Positions 45,178 to 57,593 of a DNA stretch of 64,000 nucleotides are shown here, piece by piece; within the stretch, counting starts at the first letter, position 1, and the number at the start of each line of letters is the position of its first letter. The stretch lies in assembly GCF_963678635.1 (NCBI RefSeq), contig NC_087065.1, forward strand, positions 3,040,001 through 3,104,000, written 5' to 3'. Source of the DNA: Symsagittifera roscoffensis (taxonomy: Eukaryota; Xenacoelomorpha; Acoela; Convolutidae). The position numbers were made by a program, and so were the translations under genes. The notes under the pieces are model-generated. The model had not been told where the DNA came from. It did not search any database and saw only the letters and a program-made list of their open reading frames with translations.

Positions 45178-46700
45178 AGCAAATTATACTTTATTGCACA
45201 AAGTAATTGCCGATATTTGCTTGGTAAAAATCCTCTTCCAATGAACTCCAACTAGAATTAAGCCACAAGACATGGCTTTCTCAATTACTTCTCATTGAAA
45301 TTCCTTCCATGACGCCATTATTTATTTATTTTTTTTGCGTCTTCGTTTAAATAGCCGCTGCTAGCTGAAGATAAACTGACTGATAATAGTAAATTAGGAC
45401 TCGCTGCAAGCCATTGGAATGAAAAAGTAACAGGGACTGAAGCCCCGCGACAAATCAATTAAGAGGAAGCGGCGTGAATAAACAACGTGTTCCTCGCATT
45501 CAAAAAACTCATCACAGAAGCGATCGATCGATTAAATCGATTCGATTCTCAAAATCCGACTTGTCAATTGGGAAAAATAGAGCTGATTGGAAAGCTTTTA
45601 GACAGTTTCATTTTGTTAAGTGTGCCAAAATTCTTTCAATTCTGTCACACTAAATTTGTTTGTTAACCCATTGTACCATTTTTACGCATTTTCCTTTCAA
45701 CTGAAGATTGAATTGAGGCCAAGTAAGTAATAAGAGGACACGTTTAGTTCGGGGAGGTAGCGTTAAATATCAGGAACTTTCCTTTTCATCTCCTGTTTAA
45801 AGCAAGAAACCGCTGCGAAAAAAAAGACAGAGAAAGAAAGAGATAGCTCTACTTCTTTGTGTAACTATACCTTTCAACAGGAATCTGCGCATCATTCAAT
45901 CCCTCGATTGGCATAATTCGCCCTTTATTCCATCTCTCCCGCCGTTTACAACCCTAGGCGCCCAAAAACCCAACTGCATTCTGTACCGGGGCCACAAATT
46001 GAATACAATTAATGCGCAAATTGGTGCGACGAAATTCAGTTTGACATTTTTAGCGCTCCAATGTAAGACCAAAAGAAGAAGAAAAAGAGAAACAGGGGCA
46101 GATAAGACATCAAATGACCATAGGAGACCAGAGAGCGGAAAGAATATTCCTTTCAAGTAACTAAAGTCGCCAAAGAGTAAGCAAGTAAGCAACCGCAATT
46201 GGTATGTTTTAAGATGGCGACTACAAGACAACTAAATATATTATCAATAAACTATATTCTATTGAATGCACCATTTCGGTCTAATTTGATTTCATCTGCG
46301 AAGTAGGATTCATTGCATAACTCCAGCAGATTTAGTTCAAAAGCGCACAAAACTCGGCAATAAAATTAAGACATTCACTTTTATTAGCTAACTGAGTTCC
46401 GTTTGAAATTCCACTATTCATCTCTCCTTAAGTGGTGAATCTACTCTTGGTTTTATTGGACTCAATAAAACGAACAACTCCCATCACATGTTTGGCGCAA
46501 ATGGAAATAAAGGATCATGACGCATTTTCAACCCGAAGTGTTCTCAGTACAAATTCGTATTAGTCTTTACTTAAAATAATGCCGGATCTGAACCATTTAC
46601 TTTGATATAAAAATTTTTAAAATTTTTTGGTAAACATGGATGAAAAACTAAAACAGAGGCTGCACGCGAGCTAAAAACGGTTAGAAAAACAATTTCAACG
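45178..46700. other. Upstream region of Grin1
   Basis: The receptor promoter and any 5' untranslated exon should be here, but I find no clear TATA or initiator in front of 45111. A hydrophobic minus-strand frame of 111 codons at 45896-46231 has no recognisable domain. The region is less repeat-rich than the introns. Confidence 0.5.
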
Positions 46701-46720
46701 AAAACTAATTTCCACTTACA

Positions 46721-47330
46721 TACAAAGGCGAGGCGGAGCTTCGCAGCACTTGCGATTCAACACAAATATAATTTGACAAAATAGCCAACAGAAAATGAGC
46801 CCAAGTCCTAACAGAGGCGATACAGCACAAATATAGAAAAGTCAAAAAATGAAATAAAAAAAGGTTCACAATTTTCGCATGTCTTGATAAAAATCCATTC
46901 AAGGCAAACATGCCCAGCAAGACAAAGGAAAATTAAATAAGCAACAGAATAAATCCTGTTGAATAAGTCCTCCCTGAAAATACAATGAACAACACTTGCA
47001 ACTACATAGAAACTTGCTAACAGCACACGAAAAAACGTGATGTGGCAACTAAGCTGACAAACGAAAGTCTGACAATTCATTTTTACAGGAAAAAAGTTTG
47101 TTATTTCATACAAGCTGAAATATAACAAGGTCAGTCGGGATTTGAACCCCAAAGCATAGGGTTCAAAGGCGTCCGCGTTACCTCTAGTCCAAGTGGAAAA
47201 AAATCCTGGAAGCTGTTACGATTTAATAATAAAGCAAGTTCAAATTTCACAAATTAGTAAGAAAAATTGTTTACGGTAAAAATTCAAGTTCCCAATTACA
47301 AGACATTAGCTCTCGCAAGAGTAAAACTAA
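46721..47330 (-). repeat. SINE-like copy with tRNA-Gln-like head
   Basis: Minus strand 47200-47140 reads TTGGACTAGAGGTAACGCGG (A-box), an anticodon-loop-like CTTTGAA (TTG, Gln) and GGGTTCAAATCCCGAC (perfect-looking B-box). The left part holds the hairpin GAGGCGGAGCTTCGCAGCAC (46731-46750). The right part holds CTCTCGCAAGAG. Confidence 0.7.
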
Positions 47331-47339
47331 AAAGATTGA

Positions 47340-48660
47340 AAACTATCGATCTCGATCAAAATATTCAAATGTTTCTCTCGATTTGCCTTCAAAAAGTTCA
47401 ACTTAAGAGAAAAAATGCTAAGTAAGACCATTAAATACCATACAACAAAACTTATGAAGCGATAACAAAGCACATACCTTATGGGCCAAAAACAATTCAT
47501 GAATATTAAAAATCCTATTCAAAACAATTTGCTCATCAAATGACGCAATATGTGGCAACTATTCCGATATATAAAAAACGAAAAATCGTTATTATACCAA
47601 ATCCGAGTTGATAAATTTACAACCAATATAAAAACGGTTTACGATTTTACCGATTATTTAAACCCCAGACATACTCACAATATGCCTGTTGGTTGACAAA
47701 ATTAGAGATTTGAGAAAACGATTCAGTGATTCTATCAGTAAGTTGCTAACCTTGGAAAAACTTACCAATCGCAAGCGTAAGCAACTTGGGAGACTAAGGG
47801 TTTTGAACAGTGGCACTCCCAACCAAGAGTCAGCTGCCTTATTCACTAATCCACGGCTACTTGGATAACACACTTTCACACAATCTACAAGTAACACTCA
47901 GACAGGAGACAGGAAAAAATACCAAGCAGACAGTTGAATGCTTGTTAAATGATGCTTGTTAAATGACCAAATAGAAGAAAAAAAAACAGAAAGCGGCAAG
48001 TACGGCTTAAAAAAAAATGAGTCATATTTTAACAAGCACTACTTATGAGAAGCTGTACTTCTGTCCAGAAACTAATTGCTTTGGTGTTGAGACAAAAATT
48101 TGATCTTCTTTTTCCGCCTTTTGAACTGATCTCATAGCAAGCGTTTACTTTCTAACCATTACTTTCTACACCTAAAATAATCTCCTTTTTTCACTGCAGC
48201 CGATACGTTGCATCAAGAAACCAATAAGATAAAAAACTTCGGCAGAGATCTCAAGCCGGAAAAAAACTTGAAATCTGGAAAACTCAAAAATTTTAAACCC
48301 CCTTAACAAGACGAGCTTTTTATCAAAACGCCAGATAGCTAAGCTAATAACAGAAAGAAAGCCGGGCAGTTTTTAGCGCTGGAAACATTCATTTTTGAAA
48401 CATTTCATTTTGTATCACGCACGCACACCTCTTAGATATTGACCTTTAAGCTAGAGGCAAATTAGATTTTGACAATAATTTGGTTTGCCAACGCCCAGAG
48501 AAAAATAGTTTCTCCATTGCCCATTTCTTCCCTAACTTAAGTTAATCAAACTGGCCCAATTACAAAACAGAAAATATAAGAAACAACAGAAAGGAAAGAC
48601 TGAAAATTCAAATTAAAAAAAAACGACCGGAAAAAGTTTAATAATTGATAGTACATCATT
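47340..48660. other. Intergenic, partly SINE-like
   Basis: A further degenerate tRNA-like head lies at about 47780-47870 with CAATCGCAAGCG just left of it. The rest is AT-rich with nothing recognisable. Confidence 0.5.
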
Positions 48661-48667
48661 CAAATTT

Positions 48668-48670
<3 letters not shown>

Positions 48671-48699
<29 letters not shown>
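48671..48699. repeat. (TA)n microsatellite
   Basis: About 14 uninterrupted TA units. Confidence 0.95.
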
Positions 48700-48701
<2 letters not shown>

Positions 48702-51640
48702 AATGATTTGCAATACCAACCAGATATTCATAAATTTTCGATGCAATCATCAATAATTTTGAAAGAAAGAAACCGGAAACAAATTTTTCCCCCAAATTAA
48801 ATGATATCGTCTTAAAAACATAGTTTACTTTCTCTTAAGTTTGTTTCCTTATGATCGCAATAGTATTTCTGACATGCATAAGGCTGAAGGCGTAAAAAAA
48901 TGAAAGCTTTCTTGAAGCCGACATACCAATAAAATTATCGAAAAAAATATTCAAGTTTTTTGGCGTAACAGAGTTAAATCGGAAAAAATTTCCATGGTAC
49001 GCAGCAGGCGCTGGGATTTCTGATTGAAACAATTGTTCAGCAACTGTTCCAACCATTTGTTGCTTGAAAACGGACTTTATTTAATCAATTAATCTTTGAG
49101 TAATAAATTACTTTTAACTAATCATTTTAGGAATCTGAGTTCCGCCAGGTAATCATTAGTGTTGTTGATGAGATTTGAGTTACACAAAACTTCGAAAAAG
49201 TACACCTTGAAGATTAAGTATAAGAGCTTTATTGATTGGTTCAATCATTACTCAATAGTAATTTTCGTTTGGCCAATTTGGTTTAAAATATAACCGCCCA
49301 GGTGGTTGTCTGAACTTGGCTATGTGTTTGCTTTTAGGTCAGAACGGTCATCTAATATACCAATATCCTAATCAAGCGTGCGTGTACCTATGCATACATA
49401 TTAACTATGAACTCCGTTTTTGCCGCAGAAAAGAAGCTTAAAAGATTAACAATAAACTCGGTGACAATTCGCTGCCAGGAGATCAGATGTCTTCGAAAAA
49501 AAAAAGAAAACTTGTAATTGAGCTGTCTTAAAAGCTCACTTCCCGCATACAAAATAAAATTGCTACTCATTGAGATTTATTGGTTGAAAGGAAAAACTCG
49601 AACAAAAAATTCAAAAAAGTACAGTACTATTTTTCCCAACTAGTTAAGAATGAAGAGAGTGTATAATAATTGGGTTAATAATTATCCAGAGTGTAACTTT
49701 TGCGACTGCTTGATGGAGTAACTACTTAATAATTCAGAAGAGCGCTCTCAGAATCCCTTTGATTAATTCAGGACATAACAAGACAATTCTCTTTTCGCTC
49801 TGGCTGGGAAGGATTTGTCAGAACTGAATTTCGATCCCAGGGGCTATAAAAGGCCAGCTAAAAGCCTATCATCCTTTTGATCAGAGATACATAAATATAA
49901 AGAGGAAGAAAAAAGGGATAGATAGCCAGTTCTTCTATTCGCTCATGAAGGTGATATGAACTACCGAAGATTTAACTTGTCGAATAGATTAAGCATGGCT
50001 CAATCCCGTCTCTCGCTCTGTGAAACTAGTCATATAGAATCCTTCATGCAATGATGTTATAGCTGCATTAATTCGATCCAATTTCATTTTATGTCAAGTA
50101 TCCATAATTGAATACTTTTTCGGTCATCTTCTTTTTCTTCTGTTGACTTCCATTTTGGTTCTAATAACCTCAAATTCATTTCAGATCTAAAAAAGCCATT
50201 TAAAAGATTCGATCATAACACATGCAAACTAGTTTTTACAGTTAAATCGCTTCTTTGGTCCACTGAAATTTCGCTCTCATAATTGAGATGAGTTTTTGGG
50301 AGTGCCCTTTCACGTCTACGAAGTAATGTTAAGATTTGAAAAACTGAAATTTTCGAAACATTTCTTTGAAGATCTTAATCCACATACTATGCCTAATTTG
50401 TGCCGCTATTAATTACCAATAAGATCAAATAGCAGGCCTTAATTGAATTTGGAATGAAGTCTCAGCTGATTATTTCACCTCATTGAAATAATCAGCCGGA
50501 CGCATTACTGATCCCAATGTGTCATTATTCAAAACTTACAAATACTGAGTTATTTTACCATCAACAATAAAAAAAATTTGTCAGGCAAAATAAACTTCGC
50601 AAACAAGCAACAAAACAGCAAAAAATCTCAAGTATAAAAAATAAGTACAGAAACTTTTAATTACTCAAGTGAGCAATACTTGAAATACGTGCCGGAATCG
50701 AGCCGCCGACTGTTAGGCCAGATGTCTCACAACCTCGCATCTGCTCCACTTCGCTCTTTTCACTTGGCGAATACTAGCCACCAATCAAGCAGAGAACAGA
50801 TATTATCAAATTGCCAATGCAATGCAGCAAAAACTACATATTTTTTTGCTAGCAGTTGGAAAAAGTCAATTCGTAAAATAATACTACGGTCGCTAGCTCA
50901 TATGAGTAATTAAAAGAACGGCTATTTAAAATGCAGATATACACAAAAAATATGTTGGCCAGACATTCCATCAGAACAGATATGTCAGCTGCTACTCCGA
51001 ATGATTCAAGTGATTTTGTCCAATTAGATACCATCCCGAAAGAAGCCTAGATTTCGTGCGAAAGAAGCTTTATTTACCTTGGATCTGACCATGCGCTTTA
51101 TATCACAGAGATTTTGACACCTAAAGGTTTCGCTATTAAAGCCTCGATAAATTTGAAACAAAAAAATTAAGCGCACCAATCTATTCATGCAAAAAAAGTT
51201 CATCCTACAAAACAAGATCTGTTTTAGAATGGCGATTTATCGAAGATCTGGTAGTGTAGGTTGAGAAGCTGAATGAAGCGTTTCCTTAGAAAAGGGTATA
51301 AATATCCGCATTAAAACGGCACCAAGTAGCCATGCAACACCGTCAACTACTTTGTTGGGGAGAAACATCTTCTGTCGCCTAACAAGGTATCAAGTTTCAA
51401 GCTTGAAATTAAAAGCCAACAATTCAAACCTACTGTATAATGGAGGAAAAACGTGACCCGGGCAAGGAATGTCAAGTGATCGACTCCCAGTGATACCCGG
51501 TGGGTTACTCAAAATGATATTAAAACTTAGTTCTTAAAGAGGCGGCATAGATTATGTCAACAATTTAAAGCTGAGCACGAAGCAGGAGAACTGAAAAGAA
51601 AAACGTTTTGAAAAATATATTTTTGAAATTTAAAAAGTAT
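48700..51640. other. Intergenic stretch, few repeats
   Basis: Mostly unique AT-rich sequence. It holds an isolated TATA-like site at 49844 and a B-related/SINE-like fragment at about 50690-50840. No convincing reading frame found. Confidence 0.5.
49844..49853 (+). promoter_or_regulatory. Possible TATA box (CTATAAAAGG)
   Basis: A consensus-like TATA element in a locally GC-rich setting (GGGGCTATAAAAGGCCAGC). No gene is identified downstream on the plus strand, so its role is unproved. Confidence 0.25.
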
Positions 51641-51829
51641 GAATGAAACTTTTTTCAAGTAAATTAACCCAATTAGAGAAAATTGCTCAACGGGTAAACT
51701 TTTATTGAACTTGTTGGGAATTCTCACGTTTTTTTTTGCGCCATTTGCACTTTGTAATTAGAGAGCGTAATTTGCCTTCCTTTTGGCAAATGACTTTGAT
51801 TTTGACATTTAAAAAAAACAAGTCGCAAA

Positions 51830-52400
51830 AACTCAAGTTAGAGATTGAACAGTTTTTAAAACAAACGATTGTATTTTTTTGAAAGCTCAACCGACAGTAT
51901 TTATACCAAAGCAAAAAAAATAAAATCAAATAAAATCTTTTCGATTAAATATGGTTTTCGATTAATTATGACTAATGCGTTGAAGTTTAGAATGATCAAA
52001 TTCTGTAAGCACTTAAAAGCAGCCTTGAGGATACCTCGCTAGAAACCAGAAAAAAAAACAAATTGGAAACACCCGCGTTGAAAATTGCTTTAAAAAACAA
52101 CTAGAAAAATAAGGGAACTAGCCTTTGCGCTAATTAAGCTATACGAATTCCAAAGTTGGCTTAAATCGAAGAAAAAGGCGAAGCTGAGTTTCGCATTTCT
52201 TGAGATACAACGAAAGCATAATTATTTTTTTTTTTGCTGATTAAATGAAAATGGCAATTCCAGACAGACAGTCCGAAAACACAGCAAACAGAGTTGAATA
52301 AGCTTTTTGTATCCTTAACCCAGCAGTCGATTAGCCCACAAAACTTGTGAAGACGCGCACTGATTAGAAAACAACAAAACTGCCAAGAGATTATTGTCAC
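51830..52400 (+). repeat. Dispersed 0.55-kb repeat, copy 1
   Basis: Matches 55390-55990 in order, sharing GCCTTTGCGCTAATTAAGCT, GGCGAAGCTGAG hairpin, CAATTCCAGACAGACA and GCGCACTGAT. Identity is moderate. Its left neighbour (51640-51900) is a TATA-repeat copy. Confidence 0.75.
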
Positions 52401-52460
52401 GAAAAAATTTTGAGCGACTGAACTTCAAAACTTGAACCTTGAACACAACAACTGTCCTGA

Positions 52461-52510
52461 TTTAATTTTACACAGAGGCGAAGCCAAGCTTCGCGTCACT
52501 TGCGAAATCA
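52461..52510 (+). repeat. GCGAAGC/GCTTCGC hairpin copy
   Basis: CACAGAGGCGAAGCCAAGCT followed by TCGC and CACTTGCGAAAT: one of at least eight copies of this inverted-repeat motif in the window. Confidence 0.7.
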
Positions 52511-52711
52511 CAAAAATAGCATTGCAAGCTAGCAGACAGGAAAGGAACGGAGAGCCACTACGAAAAATCAAAATGCAGCATCTAGAACGATATTCTATTT
52601 GCGGTAAACGCATCCAGAAACACATTCGATGGCTTTAAATGAAAATTCAAACACAACTATCAAGCGAAAATAAAACTATTGTCACGAACTATTTCGAACT
52701 GTAGATTCTAT

Positions 52712-54810
52712 TAGCGTGTAACGCACCTCCGGTGCTTCGAGTTTTCAACAAATTATAAAAAAAACCGCAGTCATTGGAAATAAGATCTGCAGCCTTTGAG
52801 TGTACTCAGACAGCACCCAATTACAGAGATGGTAATTTCGAATTTTGTTTAGAAAAAAAACTTTTAAGTTTTTTTTTTTACTTATACTTTGAAAAGTCAT
52901 AAAACTGTGAAGTTCTTTGAAGCATTTTAAAATGACATCAAAAAACGCCACATCTCAGAAACTAAAAGCAAATGAGCAATCGATTTGGAATGCAAAGTTT
53001 GTAACTCCTCAGAGTATTCTCACGGTACCCAACTACAGCGTTGGGAATTTCAAATTTTGAGAAACTTCGAACTTAAACTTTTTGAAAAAACCATAAAAAA
53101 ACATGACTCAAAAACACAAAGAATTGAGCAGTCATATTTGGAGTCACAATTCGCAACCTATGAGAGTACTCTGACAGCCCCCGACTACAGGGCTAGGAAT
53201 TTCAAAAAAAATAATAAAAAATTTAAGTTTTCTGTAAAATTTTTGAAAAATTCACAAATAACATCATATATGGAAACTACATAGATTTGAACAGTCACAT
53301 TTGGGGGCAAAATTTGCAATCCCTGAGAGTACTTCGACACTGGGTTGGGAGCTTCAAATTCGAGAAAAAAAAATAATGTTTTCTGAAACTTTAGAAAAAA
53401 TCACAATATAGGTCATATCTCAAAAACTACAAAGATTTGTGCCGTCAGATTTGGAGGCCAAATTAGCAACTACTGGAAGTGCAATGGAAGAGCCTCAATA
53501 TAAATGTGAACTTCAAGTTTTGTAAAATTATTCATACCTAAGTTCTTCGAACAATTTTAAAAAAGACACAACAAACGTCACATCTCGGAAACTAAGAGCA
53601 TTTGAGCCATCGCATTTGGACACAATATTTGCAACATGCAGCTCGTGAGAGCATTTTTCCAGTACGAAAACACCAATTTGAGATTTTCGAGTATTATGAA
53701 TTTTTTTAAATCCAAATTTTCTAAAAAAAATTATAAAGAAACCATAAAACACGTCATATCTCGAAAACTACAATGATTTGAGCAATCATATTTGGAGGCA
53801 AGATTTGCAACTCCTGAGATACTGAGAGTACTCTGACAGCCCCCAGTACAAAAATGTACATTTCAAAATTTGAAGAAAAAAAATTAAATTTAGTTGGCTT
53901 GAAAATTTTGTGAAAATTACAAAAAAACGTCATATCTTGGAAACTACAAGGATTTGAGCAGTTATTTTGTGGCTTAATTCACACTTCCTGGGAGTAACCA
54001 GAAAAAACTTCACTATAGAAATGGAAACTCCAAATTTTGTGAAATTTTTTATATCTAAGTTCTTTGAAAAACTTCGAAAAAACCTTAAAAAGGGTCATAT
54101 CTCGATAACTATAAAAATTTGAGCAGTCATATTCAGAGGCAATATTCGCAACCCTTGAGGGTACCCTTAGAGTTTCTAACTACATGATGGAGATCTTCAA
54201 AAACTTTGAATGATTCAAAATCTATTTTTTTGAAAATTTTTTGAAAAAAAAAACAAATAAAAAAGGGTAAATGAAAAACAAAACAAATAAAATTTGAAAA
54301 AAAAAACACATAAAAAAGGTCATACCTCGATAACCATAAAGATTTGAGCAGTCATTTTCAGAAGCAATTTTCTCAACCCTTGAGGGTACCCTTAGAGTTT
54401 CTAACTACATGATGAAGATCTTCAAAAAAGTTGAATGATTTCAAATCTATTTTTTTGAAAATTTTTTGAAAAAAAAAACGCATAAAAAACGTCATATCTC
54501 GAAAACTGAAAAGATTTGAGCAGTCATATTTAGAGGAAAGAATCGCAATCCCTGAGAATGCCCTGACAGCACCCAACTACAGGTTTGAGAATGTCAAATT
54601 TTGTAAAATATTTCAAATTCAAGTTTGCTAATTTCAAAATTGATGAAAAAATCCTTGACATCAAACTGGAAAATTAAAAAAAAAACTCTTAACCATTGCA
54701 ATTTACGATATAGCTTCAACGTGAAACAATTCTTTCGTTAAACATGCAAAAAAATACTTTTAAAAAGCTTAAACATGGCGAGATAGTGAAGCCCGCATTT
54801 AAATATATAT
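52712..54810 (+). repeat. Tandem array of about 11 units of ~170 bp
   Basis: Left flank GCGTGTAACGCACCTCCGGT, then units each holding CATATCTCGRAAACTACA-like, GATTTGAGCAGTCATATTTG-like and CTGACAGCCCCCAACTACAG-like phrases. Unit anchors fall near 52760, 52948, 53105, 53265, 53410, 53582, 53750, 53930, 54095, 54320 and 54493. The right flank has CGATATAGCTTCAACGTG and CATGGCGAGATAGTGAAGCC. The flanks equal those of the 3-unit copy at 585-1200, so the units expanded inside a mobile or dispersed element. Confidence 0.88.
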
Positions 54811-55389
54811 TAGATAGATTCTGAAATTTTCACCGTTTTGTGCGATCCGGACGAAAGCATACAAATATGGTTCCCTCGAAAGACCCAAAATTAAGTTAAA
54901 AAGCCGATTAAGTATAAGACGAAATAATTTAGGTCAAAAAAATTTTGAGAAAAGAAAAAAAAACAGAAGAGCATATACGAAGTCGAGGCGGCTAGTAGAA
55001 TAGCAAATTTCAGAAGTAAATGAAAACATAGCATAAAAAGCAAGTACAATGAAAACTGCAAACGGTAAAACATTTTTGAAATGGGCAACTAAGCTGAAAA
55101 AAACGTAGGCAGACAAATGATGAGCCGATATTTTTGAAACGGAATATTTGACGTTTGAAAAAAATCAGGTCCTGGTCAGATTCGAACCCAGGACTTTTGC
55201 CGTCCCCGGCGTATTCGTTACCTCCAGAATAAAAGTACCGGAGACGCATAAAATTTTGAATTCATTTTGAACCAAGATACGAAGTGATTTCTCTTGAACA
55301 AGTCATTAACCTGAAAAAAAGTCGTTATTCCGATTAAATAACGCTTGCTAATCGCAAGCTTAATAAAAAATTTCAAGACGCAGAAAACT
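54811..55389 (-). repeat. SINE-like copy with tRNA-like head
   Basis: Minus strand 55235-55150 carries GGAGGTAACGAATACGCC and CTGGGTTCGAATCTGACC. The hairpin CGCTTGCTAATCGCAAGC lies to its right (55343-55360). 54811-55100 is AT-rich. Confidence 0.65.
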
Positions 55390-55990
55390 CAAAATTGAGC
55401 TTGAACAGTTTCTAAAATAAATGATAGTTTTTATTCTGAAAACTACACCGACTGTATGTATGCCAAAACAATAACGATAAAAATTAAGAGATGAGCAAAT
55501 AAGCAAAATCTTTTCGAAAACTTCAAACTTAGTCCTGAGAAAACTTCGTATTGAAACCAGGAAAAAAACAAATTGAAAACATCCGACTATGAAGACAGCG
55601 CTTTGTTAATTGAAAACTGCTGAAAAACTACTAGAAAATGAAGGGATCTGGCCTTTGCGCTAATTAAGCTATACTAATTCCAAAGTTGATTTCCATCGAA
55701 TTAAGTTGTACAAAGAAGCGAAGCTGAGCTTCGCACCACTTCCAATACGACGAAAGCATAGCATTACTCGCTAACGAACAGAAAATGAGACAGAAACCAA
55801 TGAGTCCAAAAAAATAATTGATAAAAAATTCAATTCCAGAAAAAAAAATTTTGATAATTTTTTTGATCAAATTAAAAATTCAATTCCAGACAGACATCCA
55901 AAAACCACAACCAGAGCTAAATTAGCTTTTTGTAACCTTAAGCGAGCATTCGCTGAGCCAAAAAAAGCTTGGCAGGGCGCGCACTGATCG
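55390..55990 (+). repeat. Dispersed 0.55-kb repeat, copy 2
   Basis: Second member of the pair with 51830-52400. It includes GAAGCGAAGCTGAGCTTCGC (55716-55735), the most complete form of the hairpin. Confidence 0.75.
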
Positions 55991-57593
55991 GAAACCAGCG
56001 AAAATGCCAAAAACAAATATTTGGCAGCGACTAAATTTAAGCTTTTACACCGCAACTTTCCTGAATTATTTTTAAAAATTAAATAACTTTTGCTTTCCAA
56101 AGGAGACAAAACAAATTGCATATAATCTGCAAATAAAAAGCGACACAAAATAAAAGCCGATAAAACAATCCGAAGCCATTGGAGAAAAAATAAATAAAAA
56201 TGAAAAAAATATATTCCGAATCCGAGCTGGTAAATTGATAAAACCACAAGACGACTGACACAGCATGGCAATAATTCTCCTCAGTAAGTCAGCATTTCCG
56301 AATTACCCCAAATCTTTCAGTAACTCATACGAGGTCGTCAATTCCTTTTCGATATATATTTCTTCACTAGTTTCCTCCCTTTTTTCGTTTCTAGGAAAAA
56401 TTTCCTTTGCAGCGATTTTGCCTTTTGGTACAGCAATTTTGCCGGGAAAAACGGCTTCGTTGACCATTTTTACAAGTTCACCTATATCGTTCAAAATATG
56501 AAGCGATTCCTGGAAATTAGCTTTCTGAAAACAGACATCAGCAGACACAGAACTTGACTAAATCTTTCGACCTGTTTTTCCAAAAATTTGCCTGAAGCGC
56601 ACAATTTTTTGTCAAAATAGGGTTTTATAGTGTTCTGGGAGCGCTCGGAAATCAATTTCGTCGAACTAAAAAAAGTCGACAAAAGTTTTTTTGTAAATCC
56701 GCCGCCCCCCACCCCTCAAGAAAATCCTATATCCGCCCCTGGCCTTTTTAAATATATCACTAGCCAAATTCGTATATGAAGAAGCCAACTCGTTCTAATC
56801 GCTTTCACCAGCTCCACACAATTAGATTAGCTCCTTCGAGAACATTTGATTACAATAGCCGAAAATCACTTCACTATCTCTAAGAAAATCAGCCCATTTA
56901 ACCTTCTGGTTCAATACTGCTAAATGATACAATGGTTACTCTTCCATTTTTCTATTCAGACTGAGATCATTATCAAAATATGAGGCCAATTTTATATAGA
57001 ACCCATTTGTAAGTTAGTTTTATCCGAAGAAAAATACACTCTTTCCTATGCTTTTTTGAACGATGAAAAATGAACTGACAAAAATAAGCAGAAACAAAAA
57101 CCCAACAATTCAATTTTCCCGGAAAAATCAATTGCATACATATTTAAAAAAAAAAAACTAAGGGCCGACCACGACTCAAACCCCAGATCTTAGGGTTCAA
57201 AGGCAACCATGTTACCACTACACCAATTGGACAGGGGCATGCAATTTGTTAAGGCTCAATAAAAACCCCAACTTAAATTTCGTACAGATAGCAATTATTC
57301 ATAGAATTGCGCAAATAGCAATACAACATTACCACAGCCGCTAGAAGTGTGCGAGTCGAATTTCGCTTATGCCAATTCTCATTCTTGAAGATTAAATTGA
57401 AAAATCAAGATCGAAATTGAAACTTAATCAAATAATCATTTTATGAAGAAGTAGAATATGCAAAAATGACAACGTAATCAAAATAATAGGTAGTTCTATT
57501 CAGAGGTACCAGCAACATTATTAGCAAAAACACTGAAAATTTCAGCTCTTGGTTTGCATTCAAATTACAGCGAACGACGATTAAGTAGGAAAA
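55991..57593. other. Intergenic with MITE end and SINE head
   Basis: 56570-56742 matches the right end of the hAT-like MITE (ends CCGCCCCTGG). 57160-57235 on the minus strand is a tRNA-Gln-like SINE head (TTGGTGTAGTGGTAACATGG, then GGGGTTTGAGTC). The remainder, including 56265-56548, has no recognisable gene. The LUC7L3 3' end should extend left from 57594. Confidence 0.6.

Noticed and set aside
45896-46231. A 111-codon hydrophobic minus-strand frame upstream of Grin1
   Set aside because: Interesting hydrophobicity, but no signal-peptide start, no motif and T-rich sequence that favours Leu/Phe codons by chance.
52712-54810. CRISPR-like array
   Set aside because: The regular spacing is due to degenerate ~170-bp tandem units; there are no short identical repeats with unique spacers, and the DNA is animal.
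34160-57235. Functional tRNA genes at GGTTCGAATC-type B-boxes
   Set aside because: Acceptor stems do not pair and the same heads recur inside longer repeats, so they are SINE-derived.
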